Assembly: GCA_029204225.1 (NCBI GenBank)
Contig: CM055101.1
Location: 39,905,961 to 39,969,960, forward strand
DNA length: 64,000 nt
Direction: 5' to 3'
Origin: Diphasiastrum complanatum
Lineage: Eukaryota; Streptophyta; Lycopodiopsida; Lycopodiales; Lycopodiaceae
Made by a program: the position numbers and the translations under genes. Below the pieces are notes generated by a model. That model had not been told where the DNA came from, ran no database searches, and was given only the letters and a program-made list of their open reading frames with translations. Shown piece by piece: positions 1 through 12,468 of this stretch (position 1 is the stretch's first letter; every line of letters begins with the position of its first letter).

Positions 1-180
1 TTAGGCATCCTAATCTTCAATCTATGGAGTCAATGGCAAGCAAGGAACTAGCTCTCGGCCTACCAAGAGCCTTCAAGAAGTGTGGAAAGTTGTGTGAGGC
101 ATGTGGCCTTGCAAAGTCACACAAATCTTCTTACAAGAGATCTTCATCAAGATCTACCTCTCCCTTGGATCTCATAATCA
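1..180 (+). pseudogene. Ty1/copia pre-integrase (HHCC) fragment
   Basis: Reading from base 3, the frame gives RHPNLQSME at the left edge and later CEACGLAKSHKSSYKRSSSRS. This is the second half of the zinc-binding GAG-pre-integrase region that precedes copia integrase: LGHPN, then a CxxC pair, then AKSHK and a basic Ser/Arg stretch. It is closely similar in layout to the same region of the fuller copia element at about 51.6-51.75 kb. The left part lies outside the window. After about base 180 the frame loses similarity and no integrase core follows, so this is a truncated remnant. Confidence 0.75.
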
Positions 181-313
181 TCAACCTTAAGATAACAGTT
201 TTGATATGGGTATCATGCTTTTTCTTCCATGTTTTGATTTGGGTACCAAGCTCATACAGAATATTGTTAATGATGGTATAGATGCAACCTTATATTGAAA
301 TACTGGCTTCTTC

Positions 314-700
314 TCAAATCATATCTTTAGGATATATCTGATCCTTAAGATAAATAATAATATCAGAATATAAAAAATTCGTAAAAGATATCTCCAATAA
401 ATTTTCATCTGGAAAGTCGTCATTCAACAGTTCTTCAATCCTTCCCGTACTAAGTCGTGAAAGATAGTCAGCATCCGTATGATACTTTTCTTGACGAAGC
501 TCAATTTTATAATTGAACTCTTGTAGCAACAAAACCCATTGAGCAATTCGACCAGATAAATCGGGTTTATTAACAAGATACTTTAAAGCATAATGATCAA
601 CATGGAATATAAAAGCCACGTCTTTCAAGATATCTTACAATCTTATCAGAAAGATTGGTCGCTTGAATTCAAATCTTCTAAGATTATATTTAATCAGTGA
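314..700 (-). pseudogene. Ty3/gypsy RNase H fragment
   Basis: The minus-strand frame contains FHVDHYALKYLVNKPDLSGR, then AQWVLLLQEFNY, then a K/H/ADYLSRL stretch. This order is diagnostic of the C-terminal RNase H and tether region of plant gypsy pol, where the canonical text is T-D-H-x-A-L-K-x-L, then G-R-x-A-R-W, then H-x-x-A-D-x-L-S-R. The upstream RT domain is not recognisable beyond about base 700, and no integrase follows on the left before the window ends its similarity. It is a broken fragment. Its strand agrees with the gypsy primer site at 4.1 kb, so both could belong to one heavily deleted element. Confidence 0.75.
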
Positions 701-1540
701 TTTTTTCTTTATAAATCCATCATTAATCCACAGGGTATTATAGTTCATCCTTCCGCTTACTGTGCTCATTCCTCTGTATCTGTCAGAATGGCTGATCATG
801 GCGTAGGCAGAGGCGATCGTCTAATCCAAAGACGGGTGATAATGCTGCTGGATGTTGATGAAGACTCCAACATTACCTTTGAATATTTTCCTCCTGCTAA
901 TTACTTTTTGAAGGATTATAAAACGACCCCCAAATAGACTGCCAATCTAAGGAAATGTTAACGGAAGTCGGTCTATACCACAATTACAGCTCAAGCTCCA
1001 TTGGGTATGGAGTCGAAAATAAGGCCGTTCATGATCACAGGCACTTTCAATGGCAATCGGCAAGGCAAATTCCTAACGGTCTACCGACAATTTCCAGCTA
1101 GCCTAAGGAACTTTGAAATGGACAAGAGATCATGCGTGTAAGCTCTGGCTTTTGAGATACCGATGAGACGTACAAGCATAACTCATGTATAAGCTGAGAT
1201 TCACTTAACGAGTGAGGTTAAATAGGGATTTGATGAGAATCTGTGGCTAAGGCAGTGATGGTGCATATACTTACTAATTCATTGGATTTGATTAGTTCAT
1301 TAAAAGTTTTGTTTTCATCCTGAATTTCATTCCACAAGGTGCATGCAAAATGATGGAAGGACAACACTAGTTTCTATTGAAATCGGCATTATGAATCCAC
1401 AAGATTTCCTTGATGTTTTGATTAGAACAACACAAATAAATAAAACTAAACCCCAGGTAAATAGGATTACTAGCACAAACTGAGGTAGATTTAGGTTAAT
1501 CACCAAGCCCACAATAAGAGACAGGTTGGCAAAAGTCTGG
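701..1540. other. degenerate sequence, no gene
   Basis: A plus-strand start at about 788 opens a short frame (MADHGVGRGD...) that soon meets stops. I cannot name it. Bases 868-905 recur with a few changes at 3496-3533, so at least part of this is repetitive DNA, possibly the internal region of a retroelement. Confidence 0.35.
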
Positions 1541-3450
1541 TCACAAGGTAGAATTAGAGCGTAGGTGGGTTAGGGAAAGAGGGATGGGCCGGTAACAGGT
1601 TAGGAACCGCAGGCAGGCAGGGCATGGAAGAGACCGCAGGCAGGGTCGTTGATGAGAGTACAGCCCACACATAGTCATAGGGCAGGGTAGAAGGAGTCGG
1701 AGATAGGAGACGAGGGGCACAAACCAGCTGAGATCGCTGGCAGCAGGGAGAGCGACTACAGGCAGGAAGGTGGAAGATGGGAAAAGAAGGAGCAGGGCTG
1801 CAGATTTGCAAATCAGCCTGTAGGATGACGGTGGAAAGGAAGGCAAAGGGAAGGAGCCACAGGTAGGCTTTTCCACGCAGGCACAGGTAAGAACATATCG
1901 CAGGTAACGGGGAAGTAACTATACGACCAACAAGCACAATCCGGAGTATCAGAGTTTCTTTACTCTCTCTTTACATAGAACAGATCGGAAGATCTGTGCT
2001 CCATCCTTCAACGAGCATCTCAAGAAAGAATGACAACGCATTCTTCATCCTACCAATAAATAGCAATGGTATCCCCTACACGGCTACAAGCAAAGCTTGT
2101 GCTATGAAGGACTGTAGCCTCACGACCCATATCTATTTCTGAACTGCCATCATCCTTCTTAAACATGATGCACACACTTCTTTCCTCCAATAGAAGAACC
2201 GATCAGGTTAGTCTTCGGAGATAGGAAATATGTCTTGTGACTGGATGGCATTCAAACAGTTGCCATTCTGGCCACAGAAAAGAAATAGAAAGATATACAA
2301 TCATGCATTTGAAACAGAATAATGACATCCAGAACCATCAGTGCCTGTCAAGCAGAGGGCAGCAAAGTGCCTAATAAAGGCTATGAAATCGTTGCAAAAA
2401 GCTGGCTCCTCCTTAGCTTAGCACAGAACAGAAGCTTCAGACTTCTTACATCTCTGAAAAATGGTTCTCACACAAACAATTCACAAACAGCACAAAAACA
2501 TTGTTCCAACATCAAATAACACACTTGAGCTATGGCTTTTCTCTAAGTAGGGAGTAATCTTGACCAATTCTTAGATTCTACAGTTTTAGATATACAGCCT
2601 ATCACATATAGAACTGCAAGAAAGTGAATTAAACACTTTGAGACAACAGATCACTCTTCTACTCTCGAATCCTTGCCAATGAGACAACAAAGCTTCCAAC
2701 TTTTTCATAGGCCTGCAAGCAAATGTCAGAGATAGGAAAGATATACAAATACAATCCTCACAATGTCAGGGCCTGCAACCACAGGGTTAGAGGCACTACA
2801 ACAAATGGCATCAAGTTAGAGTGGAAGGCACCAGGCAGATCAGCCTCCTCTCTTTTTCTCCTCCCTTCCAAAGTGAGTAGTGAATAATGATGGACATCAA
2901 AATTAGAAAGGCTGAGAGTAGAGTGGGAGACACCGAAATGGGAGGCACCAAACAGGGATCAAACAGCCTTGCTTCTTCTCTTTCCCTCTTTCCTCCTCCA
3001 CAAACTCTTTCTTTGCACCTAGTTTCTTTCTCTCTCTCTCTCTAAGAAGATGAATGATGGTGTTACGTAGAGGTTGGCCCTCTCTAATGCTACGGAGGGC
3101 TGGGACCCAAAGAGGTGCACCTCTTCATGAATGGGCACCAATATTGGCTTTTTGGCAGTTGGGCCCAAACTTAAGGGCCGAGCCCCAAATTTGGTTTTAA
3201 ATCACTAAAGTGACCTACGGTGAATAAAACTGCCATTTAACTTGTTTTTAAGATGAACTGGCACCTCCTAGCCCCGACAAACCCGGGAACTAGGGGCATA
3301 GGCCTCTTAAATAAATTTGAGTCCAGCGTAAATTAATAAATAAACAGAGTTTCAATAAAAGTGCAACCGGCCATAATGGGCCATTTACGCGTCAGTTTTA
3401 AGCAGTTCTCATCGGCGTAATAGCGTGTGGCGATGATTTTCCGTCAAAAA
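1541..3450. other. non-coding repeat-like stretch
   Basis: 1541-1940 is purine-rich with many GCAGG and GGCAGG words. Long minus-strand frames there are low-complexity and show no domain. 2800-3060 is rich in GAGGCACCA-like words followed by a pyrimidine tract. 3060-3440 looks like an LTR-type regulatory sequence, but I could not find its ends. Confidence 0.3.
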
Positions 3451-3454
3451 TAAC

Positions 3455-3724
3455 TTGAATAAGGGGTTTTTTTCCCCGCAAACACTTTTCAAACGCAACA
3501 TTACCTTTGAAGATTCTCTTCCTGCTAATTATAACTTTTCAAACGTGGAAGAGGTTTCTTCTAAAGAACCAGAACTGGAACGACCTAGTTCATCAGAATT
3601 TATTAATCCGTCGCTTTGCAATCTCTCAATGTTCAAATTATTAACAATCTTGTTAGTAATATGCGTGGGTTTATACATGTACAGTTTGATTATGTTACTG
3701 TATTTCAGAATCCCTTTGATGTAG
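3455..3724 (+). other. short open frame of 89 codons, unknown
   Basis: The frame starts MNKGFFSPQ, has an acidic middle, and ends with a hydrophobic segment (about residues 62-84) that could span a membrane. I recognise no family. The stretch from 3496 repeats sequence near 868, which is outside this frame's equivalent context, so a retroelement origin is more likely than a host gene. Confidence 0.2.
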
Positions 3725-4096
3725 AAATTCTGCGCATAATTATATAAAGGAAAGCTATGATATTACTGCATCTTTGGATTCGAATGTTGTTTTTGTTTAT
3801 ATTGCAACACGCTTGTTTCATAGCCATGCATAATTCGCAATCGCTCTTACAATATCTTGATAGCAATTCTCATGTTGCCTGGTCCATTGAGACTCTCCTT
3901 TAGTTTTTAAAAAGGTTTTCTAGAATTGTAATTTCCTATTCAAGCAAGGAAATAAACCTTCTAAAATAACCATCTATCCAAGGAATACTCTAAGTGAGTA
4001 TCTATCTTGAATACTTCTAAGAAAATTCCCTCTGGACATCTCAAATCATATTCCTTGGACCATAGAATAATAATTTCTACGGGTTAATATCTCCTT

Positions 4097-4118
4097 CTTC
4101 TCGGCAACGACGCCAAAA
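4097..4118 (-). other. Ty3/gypsy primer-binding site
   Basis: On the minus strand the sequence is TTTTGGCGTCGTTGCCGAGA. This matches the form of the tRNA primer site plus leader found in plant Tat/Athila-type gypsy elements (TGGCGCCGTTGCCGGGGA). It places a 5' LTR to the right and the body of a minus-strand element to the left. Confidence 0.65.
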
Positions 4119-4127
4119 TTCGGCTTA

Positions 4128-4800
4128 TGTCGTGACTCACCGAATGAGATTATCAGATTTTTAATGTAGTAATTAAGATATCGTTCCCCAAATAGAGAGA
4201 ATTGGAGACATAATAGTCGTGAAAGTTGTCATTATGTGTAAAAGATAAATAACCGGTTATCAAATGATATTTAACACAGGTGGCCAATACAACCCTTCAA
4301 TATTCAAATAATAATTTAACTATTTTTTGATAGATCTTTGATACCAGTTCTCTCCCCATACATTTACTATGCAGGACCACTATTGGATTGAGTGATTAGA
4401 ATGATCAAATGCACATCATAATGTAGTCTGCATTTATGACTCAACAGTTAAGCATAACCTACAAATGACTCGGAGAATCACACATTCCCTCTCATTTTGT
4501 CTCTCATAATATAACAGATTCCACAATGATAATAATATAACTTAATCATCTGAATGCTTCAACATGGTTTGGACTCGAACTGCCTCAAAGTACTACCAAT
4601 CTGTCTTTACAAAACATTCATCATCAATTGAAAACATAGCTTACAAAAAAATGTAGACTTTGGAAAAATAGTAAGCAACACATACATTCAATCATTTACA
4701 AAATAAACATCCACAACTTACAAAGATAAGCACAAAAGTATCTGCTCAACAAAACTATTCTTATTAAATCGTTAATACAGCGGCTCTTTATAGTCTCGCG
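4128..4800 (-). mobile_element. putative gypsy 5' LTR (right end not defined)
   Basis: On the minus strand the LTR would end ...GTCACGACA about 10 bases before the primer site at 4097-4118. The far end was not found. The 4800 limit is approximate, placed where A/T-rich sequence gives way to other repeats. No coding frame is present. Confidence 0.35.
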
Positions 4801-5039
4801 ATTGTCATAACCGTTTAACTGCTATTCTCGAATTCGAATAATTTTTTGACCGTGTATCGGATTGGATCGGGTCTAATATTTTTTCGATCCAGCCGAAATC
4901 CGATACTTAGTAAAAATTTGACCCAGTTGAAATCCAACCTGGATCAATTTTACACTTAGAACTTTTAAAGACTGAAATTCTATAAAACTTAAGGAAAATC
5001 AGATACATAAAACTAAGTATATACAAGAATAAAAAGTAA

Positions 5040-5670
5040 AAAGTCATCATGTGACCAAATCAGGCGTAACTCGTCGGATGTAACTTCTATTACAATTTAG
5101 AAGTTGTCGGATCTGTTGTCGGTTATAGTGTCGGATGTAATCTGTTATGAATGTGTATGTCTTAGATTGTTTGTCTTTGACAGAATCTCATATCAGAATC
5201 AATTATGAAATCTGATATCAAATGTCAATTGTGAGGAGCTTAGTTAGCTCATTGGATGCAATCTGAAGCTTGTCAAATCTAAACTGATAATCATCGGATG
5301 CAACATCAGATGAAGTGTCAAATGTAAAATCAGTGACACGTCAGATTCACATTAGATGCAAATTCAAAAGCAAAATGAGTTGTCCATCAGATTTGACTGT
5401 CAGATGTAATTGAGAGGTCCCCCTTGTCGGATGTAACTGTTGGATGCAAATCAGTTTATGTGAATTTTCGGATATAACTATGAAGAATGAAATTTTTTCA
5501 AAAAATTGTCAAATGTAGATCGTCGGATCTAGCTCATCAGATGCACCGTAGGTTCTAGGCATCGGATGCAACTCGTCGGATGTAATGTCGGATGCAACTC
5601 TCAAGTCTAGTTTTTGGTTGTCGGATCTAGCTATCGGATGCAACTCGTCGGACCTAGATTGTCGATTCTA
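5040..5670. repeat. dispersed array of a TCGGATGTAACT-like motif
   Basis: At least eight copies of TCGGATG(T/C)AA lie within about 600 bp (near 5075, 5133, 5292, 5428, 5564, 5576, 5587 and 5634). Many one-base variants lie between them (TTGGATGCAA, TCAGATGTAA, TCGGATCTAG). Spacing is irregular, so this is not a simple tandem satellite. No protein-coding frame explains it. Confidence 0.75.
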
Positions 5671-6360
5671 GGGTTATATATGAGTTCTTGGATCAAGATT
5701 CAAGAAGATTTTCAGAGGCTATCGACGCCAATGTTTGTTGATTCCTATCACAAGGAATACAGATTTTGTTTGCTATCTATCTTGATTCTCAACCTTCTTG
5801 TAGTATGGTGGTAATGTGCCCCACCTGCCAGTTCAGCACATCTACGGCTTGATCTCGATCCTAGAATGGCAATGAAAGCTCATCTTGAATACATGATATA
5901 CTAGGACTTGTATATCTATGTTCTACAGTTTTGTTTCAGATATTTCTTGAATAATTACAGTCTGCAGATTATTCCTAGTCCTACTTCTTGGAAAAGAATC
6001 TAATCTATTGATCACAAGAAACTAATCTATGTAATTCACAAAACACAACAACTAACTACGAATTGCAAGATCCTACAAATTGCTTACCACAAATATCACT
6101 CAACAATTGTAATAAGAATTCCTCAGGGAGCCAAGCACAAAGCAACATCAAATCTGAATGCCTGTGATCTGCCCTAAGCCCTGCACATCTACCTGATACT
6201 AATCAATCCACAACAATATTAAGAAGGAAGATATCAACAACACATTCATACCAATGTATCCAAACAAGAGCATGAATGGAAAGCATAGAAGAGAATGCAA
6301 AATGAAGGATCTTCAATTAACAGTTCAACAACATTTCAATCCAAATATATGCTCTCTAAA

Positions 6361-6670
6361 ACTCATGGAGGAGGCTCCTCTAGTAAATAGCTACAAGTGG
6401 GTGAACCCCATTCTATAAACTCTTGGGTTCCATCTCTTAACCTACACATTATTAGGAGGCCTCTTTCTTGAAAATACATCTCAAGTTTGAGAGGGCCCAA
6501 ATTACTAGCTCCCACATAGTTTTCCATCTTTTGGGAAGAATTACCATGGGGCTCACAAAATATACAATTTAGCCTAGCACTAGTAATTCTTGTGCTCTCA
6601 GACTCGACTCTCAACATCATCTCCACTGAAAGCCCTTTTGAGAGATGAGGCACTGCATTGACACCTCAGG
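6361..6670. repeat. diverged copy of the copia LTR seen at 9916-10180 and 15384-16201
   Basis: Around 6495-6670 the sequence follows ACTAGCTCCCACATAG, then TTTTCCATCTTTTGGG, then a GGGGCTCACA stretch and CTCTCAGACTCGACTCTCA. This parallels 9980-10130 and 15384-15520. The short minus-strand frame across it is not a convincing gene. Confidence 0.55.
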
Positions 6671-7022
6671 ACATGGCATCAGCTAACAGACCTAGAGTTT
6701 TTGATGGGTGTCTCCACCAGATGGAACAACTTCTTGCCCCCCATCTTTTTTTGATCCTAACACAGCCTTGGCATCCAAAAAAGTTGAAGACCAACTTCCA
6801 GTGGCTCGAGTGTACTATAGAGCGGCGTTATTAGGCCATCCAAGTGTGTTGGCCCGACAAATTCCAAATATGGATAGATCAATTTTGGCTCACAGGTGTC
6901 CCTAAGTCCTTCTTCCCCTCCAAAGATGCGAAAATCGAAAAAAGACTGGAGTTTGTGGAAGAAGTCACGAGCTACCTCATCTGATGACGAAAAGACAAAC
7001 ACGGTCCCTACTAGCCTCATAG

Positions 7023-7600
7023 TGCCGAGGGACCGACACTACTTCAGGTCCACGTAAATAAATAAAATGGCCGGAAGTAGAAATAAGTGCGTGGGCCGTG
7101 GCATCCTGCGAGCGTAAGCCCATAGCCCAATGAGCACTTGTAAATGTTAATGTATTTTAAATAAACTAGACTTTGGGCAGTGTAATTAAAATAATGTTAA
7201 AAAGGCCAAAGTTTGAGCTAACTAAGTTTACTAAGTTTTGTTTAGTGGTCAAAAGTCAAATGGTGGTAGGTGGGTTGTGCTTTTTTGTGCACCATAGATT
7301 AGAATGTGTTTCTTTTGAAGGGTTAGGATCTCAATCCTACCTTCTTGAAGTAACCAATAGAAACCAAGGGGCAAGGGCCTCCCCAAAGATAAAAAGGCAC
7401 CTCTTGTAACCATTTCACATGTTAATTGAGAGGAGAACACTCTACCAAATTGGAGATTCAAGCATCCTCATTGTAGTGGGTGATTCAGATCTCTCAACTG
7501 AAGTGAGTGATTCTGGGGTATGTTTACAAATGGAGGATCTATGCCTACCACATCAAACACCCTTTCCATATCATAGGGTTCATCCATGGTTGGAGGTATA
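7023..7600. mobile_element. LTR-like repeat beginning TGCCGAGGGACCGACACTAC
   Basis: The first 20 bases are identical to the start of the LTR-like block at 20286. Further matches are GGCATCCTG..GTAAGCCCA..CCAATGAGCA and a later CCAATAGAAAC..GGGCAAGGG..CTCCCC block. The right end is not defined. It is probably a solo or truncated LTR. Confidence 0.55.
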
Positions 7601-7809
7601 GTATTCCTTATTTCCTCTCTGACTTCTAGTTCAGGCCCTTTGTTCTAGCCAACTTCTTCAGAGACATAGCCAAGTATGTCTTGTCCCCAAAGGAATGGGT
7701 CATCTAGTGTTCCGATACCATCCTAGATAAAGTTTGCCACCAAGTGGTTATCTATTGTCGCTTCTTGATATTCGAATAAGCATTGGATATCAAATGATTC
7801 AAATGGGAT

Positions 7810-8640
7810 TCAGAGCTTTGTTACACAACAACCTATGGATCTGGTTTTAGAGGGATAATCTATAGTGACTGTCCATACTATGTCCTGTACTTCTGCATAG
7901 TCTAAGTCGCCTTCACTGTCCTCATCAGGAGGTACAACTTGGTTATGTTGATTAACTACAGATGTGAATGATATCAGCTCCTCAGACTTAGTGGACTTTT
8001 CAAGACCCACCTGCCAATCATGCTCTTCCATCTACTCTTTCCTAGGTGGGTCTGTTGTCCGTAACTCGCTCTGGGTTAGCGTCATCTGTAAATCTTCAAT
8101 CTTCCCATTTAAAATTTCGTGAGTGACTAGCCCATAACTACATAGATCTAACCCATCCCTTTGTTCATGGCTTTGTATGCTTGTAGATCCTAGCTTCTCC
8201 CCCAAAGCTACTTCCTTCGCAAGATCGCATTCCCGAATCCTAGTCTGTATGGCCCGGAAAAATAATCAGGTTTTGATAGGTTTTCTTCGGAGTTTAATCC
8301 CCTTGGTTTTTCTCAATTCCAAGGGGATTGGCCTCATACTACCTTCTGAGGGAGTTGTTTCTTCATCTATACGGCTTTCAGTCAAGGGTATAGGAGCTAT
8401 TGAGGATGATCCGTCCCTAGGTTTATGTCTTTGGAGTCTACCAGTTGCTTACTTGCTCCCTCACACTCTTCATTAGAGATGTCTATCCATACCCTATCTT
8501 GGGTTACCCTCAACCACTTCTTCTCTATCAGTGTTTCTGCCAAGTTTATTGGGGGTTTTTCTCCTTCTGTTCTAGTCACGTCACCTTGAGAGATCACTCT
8601 TCAGTCTACCTGTGGTTGACTCAAAGTTTTGTAGGTTCTA
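7810..8640 (-). pseudogene. decayed coding tail downstream of the gypsy gag
   Basis: Two minus-strand frames (8597-8397 and 8031-7810) lie in the correct order after the gag at 8.6-9.8 kb. The second carries an acidic stretch (PPDEDSEGDLDYAEVQD). I cannot assign a domain. Position and strand suggest the region between gag and protease of the same dead element. Confidence 0.35.
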
Positions 8641-9813
8641 AGTAGTTCGTTATCTATGACATCATGGCCTATTGCCTTTTGCCTTTGATTTCCAATATTC
8701 AAACCATTCTCTTGTGACCAACATCCATTCTCTGAATGGGCACACTCCCTACCATATCCACAAAAGGTCTTGGGGTGCGCAAGTGCATCACCTTTTACAA
8801 AAGTGGAACTATTAAGTGGTGATTTACCACGTTGTTTTGGTGGTGTCCTCTTTCAAAGGTACTGTATGGTTAGTTTTCATCATGGCTAAGATCGTTTGGC
8901 ATTCATTCGTAGCAAGAAAGGCCTCTTTTGTGGTTCTAGCTCTAGACACTGCTTTTTCGAATGATGTAACCCCAGATTGGCATACTTCTAGCTGGAAAGC
9001 CGGTTGTAGGCCCCTCAAGAAAAATGTGAGTACTAATTAAGATGATACCTCAGTCACTAGCCCTATGTTCAATTGGTGAACGAGCTCCTTGAGTCGTTTA
9101 ATATATAGGCGTACTGATTCTCTTGGTTCTTGTTGTATAAAGGTCAGAGCAAACATCAAGCTATCGACATTGTATTTGAGTCCAAACTCTGCTACAAATA
9201 GTCGTAACAGTTCCTCCAAGGTGGTAATGAAATCTTTGGGTGGATTATAGTACTATCATCTAGCTTCCCCTACCAGAGTCGTGGAAAACAACAACATTCT
9301 ATGCATTGGATTTACAAACATCAGTGTGTCAAACTCCTGGATATGTCTATGGGCATTTTCATCAGTTCCTTTGTGAAACTGAGGTAGGGAGCCTACTATT
9401 CTTGGTGCCCTTTCGATATCATCAGGGACAATGATGGGCAAAGTGACCCTCCTTATCGTAGATAACAAAGAACACTCAGACTGTACCTGCAAGTATGGTA
9501 CAACAAAACAGAGTGATTGCAGTGGAGAAAGTGTTCGGAGTGCGCCAAAAGTGATTTCACCATTCCATTGGGCACGTAGTTGGGAGTTGACAACTGAGTG
9601 CATTTCGGAAGGCGACGCCGATTTGGCTTTCAATTTGGTGGAAAAGCGGCGAGTGGCCTGGTAAGGAAAAAAGTGCAGGTCATTATTTTTGACCTCTAAC
9701 ATCACAGTTGGCCTCGACATGTTATTGCAAGGACTTGACACAGATGTAGCAACCGTCAAGGTTATTTGCGATGCTATCAAAGAACAGAGAGGAACCATAG
9801 TGCAACTGCTCAA
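8641..9813 (-). pseudogene. Ty3/gypsy gag remnant
   Basis: Minus-strand pieces in order give LPQFHKGTDENAHRHIQEFD, MHRMLLFSTTLVGEAR, PKDFITTLEELLRLFVAEFG, QQEPRESVRLYIKRLKELV and FLRGLQPAFQLEV. These make up the Retrotrans_gag (capsid) fold in its usual order. Further on is a Cys/His cluster, CGYGRECAHSENGC, at about 8.73-8.78 kb, which may be a damaged zinc knuckle. The frame shifts between pieces, at about 9.24 kb and about 9.03 kb. Gag would package the element's RNA; this copy cannot make a full protein. The N-terminal portion beyond 9.6 kb is not recognisable. Confidence 0.75.
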
Positions 9814-9915
9814 CTATATCAAAAGTGGTAAGCATAATGCTTGCTCAACTGGCATTTGGTTAGTAGGTTGACCATATGGGAGGTTTGTCTGACCACTATA
9901 GTTATGGACATGTAG

Positions 9916-10180
9916 TTAAAAGGTGGCTCACTCTACTTTCTTTAAGAGGGGTCTACTTGCATTTATTACATTAGCCTAGAAATGCTAGTTCCTACATGGT
10001 CATTCCATCTTTTGGGATTCACCATGAGGCTTACACAGCTCTTGCTTGTCATTCTTAGCTAGTACTTCTCGGCTATTAGTCTTCGTTTTTCTCATCTTCT
10101 CAGATACCTCGGTCTAAGGTGAGAGGTGCTCGTGGGTAGCTCTAGTCGAGTATCTTGGAGATTCATTAGAATCAGCCAAA
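9916..10180 (+). repeat. apparent LTR end joined to LTR start
   Basis: 9916-9996 matches the 3' end of the copia LTR at 16130-16201 (GGCTCACTCTACTTTCTTTA ... AATGCTAGTTCC). 9997-10180 matches its 5' part at 15384-15580 (TGGTCATTCCATCTTT ... CGAGTATC). The order is end then start, with the bases CA|TG at the junction 9996/9997. Confidence 0.6.
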
Positions 10181-12400
10181 ATCATCCCACCCCTAATGTA
10201 TTGCAGGACCCACTACAACTCATATTGAATGATGTTGCTCCGCTTCCACATTGGCATCTTTGATTGTCACTTGGAAAAGCGTAGATCCTTGTTCGATTGC
10301 ATAAAACCAAGTGCTTATTGTTGCCAGTCTTTATCACAAAAATCGTTTGCTGCAATTTAATCAAAATGCCCTATTGCCGCAGATGGTTGTTTCCTTCAAA
10401 ATTGGAGAGCTCCTAGAAGCTTCACAATATGGCATGCCTGAGTGTTTTCCTCGTGTCTTTTGTTTTATCACTTGTATCTGCCATTCGGTTTCATCTGGGG
10501 TTTCTTGGTAGGTACTAACTTTTGGGAGGTCTATATTCTCCATTTTGCTTCTGGGCATTTCCATAGTTCTTCTCTTAGTCGAAGTTCCAGTCTTGTCGAT
10601 GCTCTTTCCTGATAGGTTGCACAAATCTTGGTTATCAGTCTTCAAGGGATTAGACTCATCGACAAATTAGTGGTAGAAAACAAATTTGGACGGATGGGTT
10701 GGATAGGGAGTTGGTGGAAGGATGAAGGAACTGATAGTTCTACAGTTGCAGCCTTAGATCCTTGCAATGTCGAGCTTTGACTGCTACTTATTCACTTTGC
10801 CCTGCAGGCTTACTGTTGTCTTTATCTTTTCTACAGCTCCTTCTTTTGATCCATTACTTTTGGATCTCTTTGGGCTTGATAGGAGGGGATTCAGCTATCA
10901 TTGCTCCAGAGAGTTTCTTTTGATCAAGATCGATCTGACTCAACTGTTGCTTAAGTTTCGTCCTTTCCTCCTTAGTTTTTTTGCTTCATTTTTTTTTTTG
11001 CTGTTTCACCTGCTTTATTAGATCTTCTTTTTTGGCTGACCAACCAATGTAGGTGGTAGTTGGTCTCCGTAGGACATTTGCAATGATCTCTTAGCCACTT
11101 CGATGAAACTATCAGGGTCTGAAAAGACTGGGAATTTCTCAGATGGAATACGAGATGATGGAAAATAGAGAAATGAAAGGAAGGGTGGTGGCGGTGGTGA
11201 CAACGGTAGATGGTGTGGGCGATAGACATGAGAATGGATGCAGATGTTGTGGCAAGAGGGCTGGTTGAAGAAGGATACTGATTTCCCAATGCTTGTACTT
11301 CTATCGTCTGAAGGATCTTCATCATGACTGGGGTACTTATTCTGATTCAGACGCTTTGGATTGCCCATCTGCCTTCTTAGCCTTGTCGTTGTCTCTTTGG
11401 TTTTGTGACCTTGGTTGTCAATTTGCTCATTTGTTGCCGACATTGTGGCTGCTCCAGTGGATGTCTGCAAATCCACTTTCTCCCCCCCAAAAAAATATGT
11501 TGGTGGAGATGTTGTTATCTGTAACTTTCATCTCAAGGTTGGATCGACATTTGGAACACGTAGTTGAAACACGTTGAACATGCGACTGGACTAAAGATTG
11601 AACAAATTTTAACTAAATTTGTTTCAATCTTGCTGTAGTTGACTCGAAGATGAATATCTCTATGAAAGACAAGAATCAACTCTGAAATGTCGTGGATTTA
11701 TGAAAGTTGTAGTATGCTCAAAGATTCTAAACTCTGTACAAGGTGATGGATAGATGAATGAAAATGTGTTCTTGAGATACTCTACGGAAGAATCTCGTGC
11801 AATAGCTATTTCTCATGCAAAAATCAATCACACAAAAGGGATGAAGAAGAACAAGGAAATAAACAAACGGTACGAAAAAAGAAAACTGTATGGCACTTGT
11901 CACGAACAAAACTTTCATTCATCAACATTGATAATTGACCTTGACAACTGCAATATCCCATTGGTCTTGTAGAGTAATGAGAAAAACTCTGATATGTCCT
12001 TGTCAAAAACAAGGCAGGGTTGGTGACACTAAGTCGATCATCATTGATAGCAGCAAGATATGGCTTGAAATGCATAGAAGGAGAAGACACTATTTCCATT
12101 AGTATCCTTTGGATCATGAGATTCATAAAATGAATCGCTTTTAGATTTTCGATTCTCAAATTTGGTTTGTTATATTTAGTGGTTGGAAATCTTGTCAAAA
12201 AATGGAAAGACATATAGATTTGATGTTGTAGAAGTGGAGATAAAATGTCAATTCTCTAGAGAGAGTGCTCTTGTCTGGAAATAGTAGCATATGATGGAAT
12301 ATCGATTTCTTTTACATCTTGCAATAACTCATTTCATATAATGTCTATGTTCAATTATCAATCTGGTAAATGTCGTGGTAATGTAGAAGTTTTCAAGGAA
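10181..12400. other. no supported gene; several overlapping low-complexity frames
   Basis: Minus-strand frames at 10645-10361 and 10364-10182 are open but match nothing I know. They may be decayed gypsy coding sequence lying between two gag remnants on the same strand. 10770-11480 has antisense frames in both directions, with histidine- and proline-rich composition typical of chance. 11640-12390 is A/T-rich and non-coding. Confidence 0.3.
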
Positions 12401-12468
12401 CTTCTCGATTGAGCAGCATGTTTAATTGTTGGTTGCTATGGTGCTCGTGTAGTGTTGTCGTGAGGATC

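Noticed and set aside
1541-1937. Two overlapping minus-strand frames of 111 and 127 codons
   Set aside because: Pro/Leu/Ser-rich low-complexity text from a purine-rich tract, with no domain and two competing frames.
10972-11476. Minus-strand frames of 117 and 152 codons
   Set aside because: Histidine- and proline-rich, overlapping in different frames, with no recognised domain or splice pattern.
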